Origin: an uncultured Clostridia bacterium
GTDB lineage: Bacteria > Bacillota > Clostridia > Oscillospirales > Ruminococcaceae
Reading direction: 5' to 3'
Assembly: GCA_937871145.1 (NCBI GenBank)
Contig: CALMXN010000340.1
Span: 1 to 9,949 of the forward strand
DNA length: 9,949 nt
This document shows positions 1 through 5,880 of this stretch, one piece after another. Under the pieces are notes generated by a model. The model had not been told where the DNA came from. It was given only the letters and a program-made list of their open reading frames with translations, and searched no databases. Made by a program: the position numbers and the translations under genes. Every line of letters starts with the position of its first letter. Within the stretch, counting starts at the first letter, position 1.

Positions 1-972
1 GATGTCCGTGAAGGTCTTACAGCAATAATCAGCGTAAAGATGACTGACTGTGAATTTGAAGGTCAGACAAAAGGAAAACTCGGTAACCCTGAAATAAAGC
101 CAATGGTTGAAGCAATGGTTCAGGAAAAGCTCATGAATTATCTTGAGGAAAATCCAGCTGTTGCAAGAATTATTTTTGATAAGTCCTGCAATGCACAGAA
201 AGCAAGAGAAGCTGCAAAACGTGCAAGAGAATTAACAAGAAGGAAATCAGCACTTGAAAGTGCGTCCCTCCCTGGAAAACTTGCTGACTGTTCTGAAAGA
301 GACAATAAGTTCACAGAGCTTTATATCGTCGAGGGTGATTCTGCGGGTGGTTCAGCAAAATCAGGCCGAGACAGACGTTATCAGGCTATTCTTCCTCTTT
401 GGGGAAAAATGCTTAACGTTGAAAAAGCAAGAATCGACAAGGTATATGGGAATGAAAAGCTGATGCCTGTTGTTACTGCTTTGGGAACAAGTATCGGTGA
501 AGATTTTGACTTAACCCGTTTAAGATACGGTAAGATTATCATTATGGCCGATGCCGATGTCGACGGTTCTCATATCAGAACACTTCTTCTTACATTCTTC
601 TTCAGATTTATGAGAAAGCTTGTTGATGAAGGCCATATATATATTGCACAGCCACCACTCTTCAAGGTTGCTAGAGCAAAACAGGTTCGCTATGCCTTCA
701 GTGATGAAGAAAGAGATGCTTATATCAAAGAGCTTTCCGGTGAAACCGGTGGTAAGGTTGAAGTTCAGCGTTATAAAGGTCTTGGTGAAATGGATCCTGA
801 GCAGCTTTGGGAAACTACCATGAATCCTGAAACCCGAACAATTGTCAAGATTGAAATGGAAGATGCAATCAAAGCCGACGAGATATTTACAATTCTTATG
901 GGTGATAAGGTTGCTCCAAGACGAGAGTTTATTGAAAAGAACGCTAAATATGTTCAGAATCTTGATATATAA
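1..972 (+). CDS. gyrB: DNA gyrase subunit B, C-terminal half (5' end outside window)
   Basis: GyrB is the ATPase and TOPRIM subunit of DNA gyrase, which introduces negative supercoils. The reading frame is open from base 1 (DVREGLTAIISVK), so the gene is cut by the window edge; about 323 residues of the usual ~640 are present and the GHKL ATPase domain is missing. Visible parts are the end of the transducer domain with its QTKGKLGN segment, which holds the ATP-contacting QTK loop; the TOPRIM motif EGDSAGGSA (from base 331), whose Glu starts the metal site; the DADVDGSHI motif (Asp codons at 550, 556 and 562); and the C-terminal QRYKGLGEM block followed by the typical ending near YVQNLDI. The position matching E. 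coli Lys447 is Trp (PLWGKMLN), which I recall as usual in clostridial GyrB. A gene for a membrane protein follows after 29 bases, then gyrA. Confidence 0.98.
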   Translation, partial: DVREGLTAIISVKMTDCEFEGQTKGKLGNPEIKPMVEAMVQEKLMNYLEENPAVARIIFDKSCNAQKAREAAKRARELTRRKSALESASLPGKLADCSERDNKFTELYIVEGDSAGGSAKSGRDRRYQAILPLWGKMLNVEKARIDKVYGNEKLMPVVTALGTSIGEDFDLTRLRYGKIIIMADADVDGSHIRTLLLTFFFRFMRKLVDEGHIYIAQPPLFKVARAKQVRYAFSDEERDAYIKELSGETGGKVEVQRYKGLGEMDPEQLWETTMNPETRTIVKIEMEDAIKADEIFTILMGDKVAPRREFIEKNAKYVQNLDI

Positions 973-1001
973 TATTACAATTTGTAGAATGAGGAGAAAA
1001 T

Positions 1002-1619
1002 ATGCAGGATAATAATACTTCTCCGGTAGTAAAACTGGAGTACAGCATTTCAAATGATGAAGAAAATATTGCTTTTAAAGTCTTTCAGAAGAAATTTGTT
1101 TTAAAGAACAATATTATTAAAACAATCATTTTTGCAGTTCTTATCGGATTTTTTATTCAACAGGTAGTAATTAAACCTGATTACTCAATGGCATGGGCAC
1201 TTATTGGTATCTGCCTTGCAGTAACCTTCTTTGTATGGTACAATCCGGTTAAAATCCGTAAAAGTCTTCTTAAGGCTCTTAAGGAGATTGAAAATGATAT
1301 ATATGAATTTGATTTGTTCCCTGAATATTTTTCCGTCAAGACAATTTACTGTGCTGAAAATGATGAAGTAACAAAGCTTTCAGAAATGGAAGAAGAGGAA
1401 GAATTAGAAGAAGAACCAAAAGAAATCGCTCCGAGAGTTGTTTATTTTGATAAGGAAAGTATACAGGTTGTTGAAGTACCTGAAATGTTCGTAGTTATCA
1501 TTAAGAAGGAAACTCTCTTTGTTCTTCCGAAAAGAGTAATCAGCAGTGCACAGAATGATGAAATCAGAAAGATATTCAAAGAAAAAATAGGCGAAGATTT
1601 CATTATTAAGAATTGTTAA
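1002..1619 (+). CDS. YcxB-like small membrane protein between gyrB and gyrA
   Basis: This 205-residue protein has a soluble N-terminus, two hydrophobic segments (about 41-57 and 62-80) and a cytoplasmic-type C-terminal domain. It has no signal peptide. A run of acidic residues (about 128-141, ten Glu among fourteen) interrupts the C-terminal part, which then reads as beta-rich sequence ending in a VLPKR motif near residue 180 and an amphipathic helix. Two helices followed by a PH-like domain with a 'lPKR' turn recall the YcxB-like family (PF14317), whose function is unknown; the match is by eye only. The start is well set: GAGGAGA lies 5 bases before the ATG. It follows gyrB by 29 bases and precedes gyrA by 58 with no terminator between, so all three are probably co-transcribed. 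No role in supercoiling can be read from the sequence. Confidence 0.85.
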   Translation: MQDNNTSPVVKLEYSISNDEENIAFKVFQKKFVLKNNIIKTIIFAVLIGFFIQQVVIKPDYSMAWALIGICLAVTFFVWYNPVKIRKSLLKALKEIENDIYEFDLFPEYFSVKTIYCAENDEVTKLSEMEEEEELEEEPKEIAPRVVYFDKESIQVVEVPEMFVVIIKKETLFVLPKRVISSAQNDEIRKIFKEKIGEDFIIKNC

Positions 1620-1677
1620 TTATATATATAAATATACAAGAAGTATTATTTATTATAAAAGAAAAGGGTGTTAAAAT

Positions 1678-4233
1678 TTGTTTAATGACAATCAGAAGAT
1701 AATTCCCGTTGACATTGAAAAGGAAATGCGAAAATCCTTCCTTGATTATTCAATGTCAGTAATCGTTGCCCGTGCTCTCCCTGATGTAAGAGACGGACTC
1801 AAGCCTGTTCATCGTAGAATTTTATATACTATGTTTGAAGCAGGACTAACTCCTGATAAAAAATACTTAAAGTGTGCGGCTACTGTCGGTGACGTACTTG
1901 GTAAATACCATCCACACGGTGACTCATCAGTTTACGACGCACTTGTAAGACTTGCACAGGATTTCTCACTCCGTTATCCATTGGTTGACGGACACGGAAA
2001 CTTCGGTAGCGTCGATGGTGATCCACCAGCTGCTTACCGTTATACTGAAGCTAAAATGGGCAAGATTGCTATTGAAATGCTCACAGATATCAATAAGGAA
2101 ACCGTACCTTTTGTTTCAAACTACGATGACAGATTGAAAGAGCCTCAAGTATTGCCTTCACGCTTCCCAAATCTTCTTGTAAATGGTTCAACAGGTATTG
2201 CCGTTGGTATGGCAACAAATATTCCACCACATAATCTTGGTGAAGTTATTGATGCTATTTCACTTCTTGTTGAGAATCCTGACTGTACTCTTGATGAAAT
2301 TATGGAATGTATCAAGGGGCCTGACTTCCCTACTGGTGGTATCATTATGGGTAAGGCAGGTATAAGGGCTGCTTATGCAACAGGACGAGGCAAAATCACA
2401 CTTCGTGCTAAAACTGAAATTGTTGAAATTAAGGGAAGAAACTGCATTATCATTGATGAAATTCCTTATATGGTCAACAAGGCAAGACTTATCGAAAACA
2501 TTGCTAATTTAGTTAAAGAAAAACGAGTAGACGGAATTCACGACCTTCGTGATGAATCTGACCGTGAAGGTATGAGAGTTGTAATTGAACTTAAAAGGGA
2601 TGCAATTCCACAGGTTACACTCAATAAGCTCTTCACATACACACAGCTTCAGGATACTGTCGGCGTTATTCAGCTTGCACTTGTTAATGGTATTCCAAAA
2701 GTTTTATCACTAAAAGAAATTCTTGTTCATTATCTTGACTTCCAGGTTGATGTTATCACAAAGAGAACATTATTTGATCTTAGGAAAGCAAAAGACAGAG
2801 CTCATATTTTAGAAGGTCTTGCTATTGCACTTGATTATATTGATGAAGTAATAAATATAATCAGATCTTCAAAAATACCTTCCGAAGCTAAAGCAAGACT
2901 TGAAGAACGTTTTGGCTTGACAGAAATTCAGGCTGATGCTATTGCTCAGATGAGACTTATTCAGCTCACAGGTCTTGAAAGACAGAAAATTCTTGATGAA
3001 TTGGCTGCGTTAGAAGTTAAAATTGCTGACTATGAAGATATACTTGCAAACCACGATAGAATTCTTAACATTATTCTTTCTGAACTTGATGAAATCAAGA
3101 GAAAATTCAATGACGAAAGACGTACAGAAATTCAGGCTATCAGCGGTGAAGTCGATATTGAAGATTTAATTCCTGTTGAGGATTGTGTTGTCGCATACAC
3201 AAATATCGGATATATCAAGCGTCAGCCTGTTGATGCATACAAGACACAGCGTCGTGGTGGCCGTGGAGTTTCAGGAATGAAACAGCGTGAAGAAGATTTT
3301 ATAAATGAAATGTTTATAAGCTCAACGCACGATAATGTACTCTTTATTTCAAACAAGGGCGTTATGTATAAGCTTAAATGCTATGAAATTCCTGAGGGTT
3401 CAAAGGCTTCACGTGGCGTAAATATCGTAAATCTTCTTGCCTTGTCTGAAGGTGAAAAAATTGCCGCTATGATAAAGACTTCTGACTTTGACGAAGGTAA
3501 GTATGTGATTTTCGTCACTAAGAAGGGTATTATTAAGAGGACTTCCCTTGCTGCATATAAAAATGTCAGAAAGAATGGTCTTATTGCTATTGGACTCGGT
3601 GAGGATGATGAAATCGCAGGAGTCAGACTTACAGACGGAACTTGTGAGGTTATGATTGCAACCAAAAATGGTATGGCAATCAGAATTAACGAAAATCAGA
3701 TGAGACCGCTTTCACGTTCAGCTCACGGTGTTAAAGCAATCAAGCTCCGTAACGGTGATGAGGTTGTTTCAATGGCAAGAGTTCGTGAGGGTGCAACAGT
3801 TCTTACCGTAACAGATAAGGGACTCGGAAGACGTTCAGCACTTGACGCATATAGAATTCAGAACCGTGGCGGATTCGGAATGCTTAACTATAAGGTTTCC
3901 GAAGAAAAGGGTAATGTCTGCGGAATTAAAGTTGTTGACGAAACTGATGATATCATTATGATTTCAAATGACGGCGTTGTAATAAGAATACGCGCTTGTG
4001 ACGTAAGAGTTATGGGACGTTATGCAACAGGTGTTAAGGTAATGAGAATTAGCGAAAATGCAAGAGTTGTTACCTTCACAAGAGCAGAACATGAAGAAGA
4101 TGTTGAAATCGAACAGATTGAACAGCCATCAGAGGAAGAAATTCAGGCAGATTTGGAAAAATCTCAGGCTGAAGAAAAGAATGAAGTAATCGAAGAAACT
4201 ACTGAAATTCCTGATGATGACAACGAAGAATAA
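1678..4233 (+). CDS. gyrA: DNA gyrase subunit A
   Basis: GyrA is the DNA-breaking and rejoining subunit of gyrase. The 851-residue protein starts at TTG: an in-frame TAA two codons upstream (1672-1674) leaves no other N-terminus, and AAAGGGTG sits 7 bases before it. Residue numbering matches E. coli through the active site: Arg121 and the catalytic Tyr122 lie in the AAYRYTEA segment. The quinolone-determining region (HPHGDSSVYD, 78-87) has Ser83 and Asp87, the susceptible-type residues. The tower and coiled-coil regions fill the middle. The GyrA box QRRGGRG (about 524-530) opens the DNA-wrapping pinwheel domain and separates this protein from ParC/GrlA, which lack a full box. Residues 802-851 form a strongly acidic tail (23 Asp/Glu, 3 Lys/Arg). 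A terminator follows 8 bases after the stop codon, ending the gyrB-gyrA unit. Confidence 0.99.
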   Translation: MFNDNQKIIPVDIEKEMRKSFLDYSMSVIVARALPDVRDGLKPVHRRILYTMFEAGLTPDKKYLKCAATVGDVLGKYHPHGDSSVYDALVRLAQDFSLRYPLVDGHGNFGSVDGDPPAAYRYTEAKMGKIAIEMLTDINKETVPFVSNYDDRLKEPQVLPSRFPNLLVNGSTGIAVGMATNIPPHNLGEVIDAISLLVENPDCTLDEIMECIKGPDFPTGGIIMGKAGIRAAYATGRGKITLRAKTEIVEIKGRNCIIIDEIPYMVNKARLIENIANLVKEKRVDGIHDLRDESDREGMRVVIELKRDAIPQVTLNKLFTYTQLQDTVGVIQLALVNGIPKVLSLKEILVHYLDFQVDVITKRTLFDLRKAKDRAHILEGLAIALDYIDEVINIIRSSKIPSEAKARLEERFGLTEIQADAIAQMRLIQLTGLERQKILDELAALEVKIADYEDILANHDRILNIILSELDEIKRKFNDERRTEIQAISGEVDIEDLIPVEDCVVAYTNIGYIKRQPVDAYKTQRRGGRGVSGMKQREEDFINEMFISSTHDNVLFISNKGVMYKLKCYEIPEGSKASRGVNIVNLLALSEGEKIAAMIKTSDFDEGKYVIFVTKKGIIKRTSLAAYKNVRKNGLIAIGLGEDDEIAGVRLTDGTCEVMIATKNGMAIRINENQMRPLSRSAHGVKAIKLRNGDEVVSMARVREGATVLTVTDKGLGRRSALDAYRIQNRGGFGMLNYKVSEEKGNVCGIKVVDETDDIIMISNDGVVIRIRACDVRVMGRYATGVKVMRISENARVVTFTRAEHEEDVEIEQIEQPSEEEIQADLEKSQAEEKNEVIEETTEIPDDDNEE

Positions 4234-4241
4234 AAACAAAG

Positions 4242-4270
4242 AAAAGGTAGCAGATTTCTGCTACCTTTTT
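4242..4270 (+). terminator. Rho-independent terminator of the gyrase unit
   Basis: Arms AAAAGGTAGCAG (4242-4253) and CTGCTACCTTTT (4258-4269) pair perfectly over 12 bp around a 4-base loop, and the 3' arm runs into a TTTTT tract. It lies directly after the gyrA stop codon. Confidence 0.93.
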
Positions 4271-4280
4271 GTATAATAAC

Positions 4281-4309
4281 GAATTATAATACTTATTGTA
4301 TTATAATTC
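4281..4309. repeat. AT-rich perfect inverted repeat, 12-bp arms
   Basis: GAATTATAATAC (4281-4292) and GTATTATAATTC (4298-4309) are perfect reverse complements around the 5-base spacer TTATT. It starts 11 bases after the gyrA terminator and lacks G/C pairs and a T-tract typical of a terminator. It could be a protein-binding palindrome, a cruciform or mRNA-end element, or a relic of an inserted element. The rest of 4310-4426 shows no gene and no other structure that I can support. Confidence 0.6.
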
Positions 4310-4426
4310 AGATAATATTCATACTATTTCACCTAAAACACATAATTCTCACATTAACTCAACAAACGAGCCCCGTATAATAATAATATAAACAAATCTC
4401 TTTAATAAATGCATTAAATATCAATT

Positions 4427-4458
4427 AAAAAAAGGAAGTCGAAAGACTTCCTTTTTTT
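4427..4458. terminator. Bidirectional terminator with GAAA/TTTC loop, 3' of the Nudix gene
   Basis: Arms AAAAAAAGGAAGTC (4427-4440) and GACTTCCTTTTTTT (4445-4458) pair perfectly over 14 bp around GAAA. Both ends carry seven A/T pairs, so it can work in either direction: mainly for the - strand Nudix gene, whose stop codon is 4 bases away, and as a back-up for read-through from gyrA. Confidence 0.92.
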
Positions 4459-4462
4459 GTGT

Positions 4463-4867
4463 TTATGAGATTGCTAATTTTGCTTTGTTAACGATACTTC
4501 GATCGTTTTCATATGTGAGGATTGAAAGAGCATGACCAATTTCAACCCACTTAATATCTGATATTTCCTCTTCCTGAGGAATATATTCAAAATTCTTGGC
4601 CTTTGCAATAAAATAAACAACAACCTTCTGAGTATCCTTTTTTGGTGAATAACTGACAGTTTCCCTGAAAGTTGGATCAATAATAACGTCAATTCCAGTT
4701 TCTTCTTTGATTTCACGGAGAGCTGTTTCGACTTCAGTTTCGTTTGATTCTACATGACCTTTCGGAAAAGACCAATGACCGCTGTTGACGTGTTTGATCA
4801 ACAGAATTTCAGTATTACCGTGATGCTTACGGAAGACAATAGCACCACAGGATTTTTCATTAATCAT
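4463..4867 (-). CDS. Nudix hydrolase, diadenosine tetraphosphate hydrolase-like
   Basis: Nudix enzymes cleave nucleoside diphosphates linked to another group, using divalent metal ions. The 134-residue protein is a single Nudix domain. Residues 37-59 fit the Nudix box GX5EX7REUXEEXGU exactly, with REIKEETGI at 51-59 giving the metal-binding glutamates. The early SCGAIVFRK and the WSFPKGHVE segment (32-40) resemble the asymmetric Ap4A hydrolase (NUDT2-type) group, so a likely role is removal of alarmone-like dinucleoside polyphosphates; substrate specificity is inferred, since Nudix proteins vary widely. The ATG start is preceded by AAAGGA about 9 bases upstream. It has its own extended -10 promoter and a terminator just after its stop, so it can be expressed alone, although the cysteine-rich gene lies upstream on the same strand. 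Confidence 0.93.
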   Translation of the reverse strand: MINEKSCGAIVFRKHHGNTEILLIKHVNSGHWSFPKGHVESNETEVETALREIKEETGIDVIIDPTFRETVSYSPKKDTQKVVVYFIAKAKNFEYIPQEEEISDIKWVEIGHALSILTYENDRSIVNKAKLAIS

Positions 4868-4904
4868 CTTGAATGTCCTTTCTTAAAAAATAAATATTGT
4901 AATT

Positions 4905-4933
4905 ATTATATCACATAAAAACCTTTTTGTCTG
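4905..4933 (-). promoter_or_regulatory. Sigma-A type extended -10 promoter for the Nudix gene
   Basis: On the - strand CAGACA (4928-4933) lies 17 bases before TATAAT (4905-4910), and TGA precedes the -10 to give the extended form TGATATAAT. It ends 37 bases upstream of the Nudix start codon, leaving room for the ribosome binding site. Confidence 0.72.
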
Positions 4934-4975
4934 TATTTTTTAAGAAAAAAGCCTTTCATTATGAAAAAACCACCC

Positions 4976-5158
4976 TTACATCTTATCAGAATATTCAGAA
5001 ATTAATTCATTCTGACAGACGCCATCCTTGCATTTGCAATGAGAAGCGTTCAGACATTCATATTTTTCAGAATCGTCAGAACCAAGAGTTTTTTCAAGTG
5101 CTATGTTTTTTGTCACAACAGGACAATATTGATGAATTATAGTTTTGTATTGAGTCAT
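4976..5158 (-). CDS. Small cysteine-rich protein, possible zinc-binding fold
   Basis: This 60-residue protein has five cysteines (12, 35, 41, 43, 48). The order is Cys-Pro near the N-terminus, a charged stretch, then a cluster reading CLNASHCKCKDGVCQN (35-50). That spacing suggests a small zinc ribbon or metal-binding knuckle, with His40 a possible extra ligand. I recall similar unnamed 50-60 residue proteins with a CP...C..n...C....C.n pattern in clostridia, but I cannot name a family. There is no signal peptide or membrane segment. Support for its being real: an AAGGTG ribosome binding site (5163-5168) just before the ATG, a TGATATAAT extended -10 further upstream, and the cysteine pattern. 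The overlapping ORF on the other strand has no ribosome binding site. The Nudix gene lies downstream with a 108-base gap that holds its own promoter. Confidence 0.72.
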   Translation of the reverse strand: MTQYKTIIHQYCPVVTKNIALEKTLGSDDSEKYECLNASHCKCKDGVCQNELISEYSDKM

Positions 5159-5194
5159 ATGACACCTTACCTTTCGTATAAATTTATAATTTAC

Positions 5195-5203
5195 ATTATA
5201 TCA
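5195..5203 (-). promoter_or_regulatory. Extended -10 promoter element for the cysteine-rich gene
   Basis: On the - strand the site reads TGATATAAT, a perfect -10 hexamer with the TGn extension, 36 bases before the start codon. No good -35 hexamer sits 16-18 bases upstream, which is tolerable for extended -10 promoters. The same nine bases form the core of the Nudix promoter. Confidence 0.6.
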
Positions 5204-5276
5204 AAAAATAAAAGCTGAATAAATATGTAATATTTGCCAAAAATTTAAATATAATAATAAAGAGCGGAGGACAACC

Positions 5277-5540
5277 ATGGAAACGTTAATTAGTAAAATT
5301 CCTCTTATCAAGAAGTTTGCTATTGATAAGGAAGACAAAAAGGTAAAGGAATATAACCGCATATTAATAAATGACATTGAGGAAGTAAAAAGACAGCTTG
5401 AATCTGTTCAGACAAGATTTGATATGCTCAGTGACGGTAATCTTGTTGAGGCGACAATTTATGAAGAGCGTGCATTAAAGGCACGTTACGCCTATCTTAT
5501 ATATCTTGCAAGGGAAAGAAAAGTATACAGCGAAATATAA
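5277..5540 (+). CDS. yaaL: DUF2508 (YaaL) family protein
   Basis: This 87-residue soluble protein is mostly charged helix. Its second half, from ILINDIEEVKRQLESV (about 29-44) through TRFDMLSDGNLVEATIYE to YLIYLARE (near 74-81), follows the DUF2508/YaaL pattern: a helix, a short 'f....d..lvd.aiye' turn and a final helix with aromatic residues. YaaL has no established function. In Bacillus subtilis yaaL lies directly before bofA, and the same order is seen here, which supports both calls. The start codon has a strong GCGGAGGA site (5264-5271), and bofA begins 27 bases after the stop codon. Upstream, TATAAT at 5250-5255 is a possible -10, but I find no matching -35. No recR or dnaX is seen upstream, unlike the Bacillus arrangement. 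Confidence 0.85.
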   Translation: METLISKIPLIKKFAIDKEDKKVKEYNRILINDIEEVKRQLESVQTRFDMLSDGNLVEATIYEERALKARYAYLIYLARERKVYSEI

Positions 5541-5566
5541 AGTAATGACAACAGAAGGGATAAGAC

Positions 5567-5818
5567 ATGAAGATTTTAATTATTATCGGCATTGTAACAG
5601 GCATAATAATGCTTGCATTTTATCTTAAAACTGATCATCCGATAAAGAATGCTTTTAAAAGTATGTTTGCGGGAGCGTGTGTACTGTTGCTGGTTAGCTT
5701 TTTCGGTAAATATGTTGATTTTGAATTGCCGTTATCCTTTTTTAACGCTGGTGTGTCATTATTGTTAGGAATTCCGGGAGTAGTATTATTAGTAATCGGG
5801 CATTTCATATTAGTATAA
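5567..5818 (+). CDS. bofA: BofA family inhibitor of pro-sigma-K processing
   Basis: BofA is an integral membrane protein. In sporulating Bacillus it sits in the outer forespore membrane and holds the SpoIVFB protease inactive until the forespore signals, delaying sigma-K maturation. The 83-residue protein has a first membrane helix (about 1-20), a second (about 30-46) with AGACVLLLVSFF, and a hydrophobic C-terminal segment containing the family hallmark LLGIPGVV (about 66-73). Length and layout match the family (usually 80-90 residues). Against B. subtilis BofA as I recall it, Asn48, Asn61 and Thr64 would here be Ser, Ser and Asn. AAGGG lies 7 bases before the ATG. It is downstream of yaaL in one apparent unit and ends at a terminator shared with the convergent phosphorylase gene. 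Its presence suggests, but does not prove, a sporulation programme. Confidence 0.88.
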   Translation: MKILIIIGIVTGIIMLAFYLKTDHPIKNAFKSMFAGACVLLLVSFFGKYVDFELPLSFFNAGVSLLLGIPGVVLLVIGHFILV

Positions 5819-5864
5819 AAAGAAACACAAAGAGCGCTTATCAAACTGATAAACGCTCTTTGTG
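5817..5864. terminator. Shared terminator between bofA and the cellobiose phosphorylase gene
   Basis: Eighteen-base arms (5826-5843 and 5847-5864) flank a 3-base loop with one imperfection, C5837 against A5853. In - strand RNA that pair becomes G-U, so the stem is fully paired there, and it is followed by TTTCTTTTT. In + strand RNA it is a C-A mismatch with only TTTT after it. It therefore favours the phosphorylase transcript but can serve both. Confidence 0.9.
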
Positions 5865-5880
5865 CTTTTATGAAGAAATT

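Noticed and set aside
520..1053. 177-codon - strand frame opposite gyrB
   Set aside because: It lies over well conserved gyrB coding sequence, has no family resemblance and no ribosome binding context; it is a shadow frame.
1620..1677. Possible separate promoter for gyrA in the 58-base AT-rich gap
   Set aside because: Several TATA-like strings occur, but none has a matching -35 hexamer at the right distance.
4931..4975. Terminator for the cysteine-rich gene
   Set aside because: T-runs and a TTTCAT/ATGAAA palindrome are present, but the loop would be one base and there is no G/C-rich stem.
4927..5142. 71-codon + strand frame overlapping the cysteine-rich gene
   Set aside because: It starts at TTG with no ribosome binding site, and lies opposite a better supported gene with a cysteine pattern and promoter.
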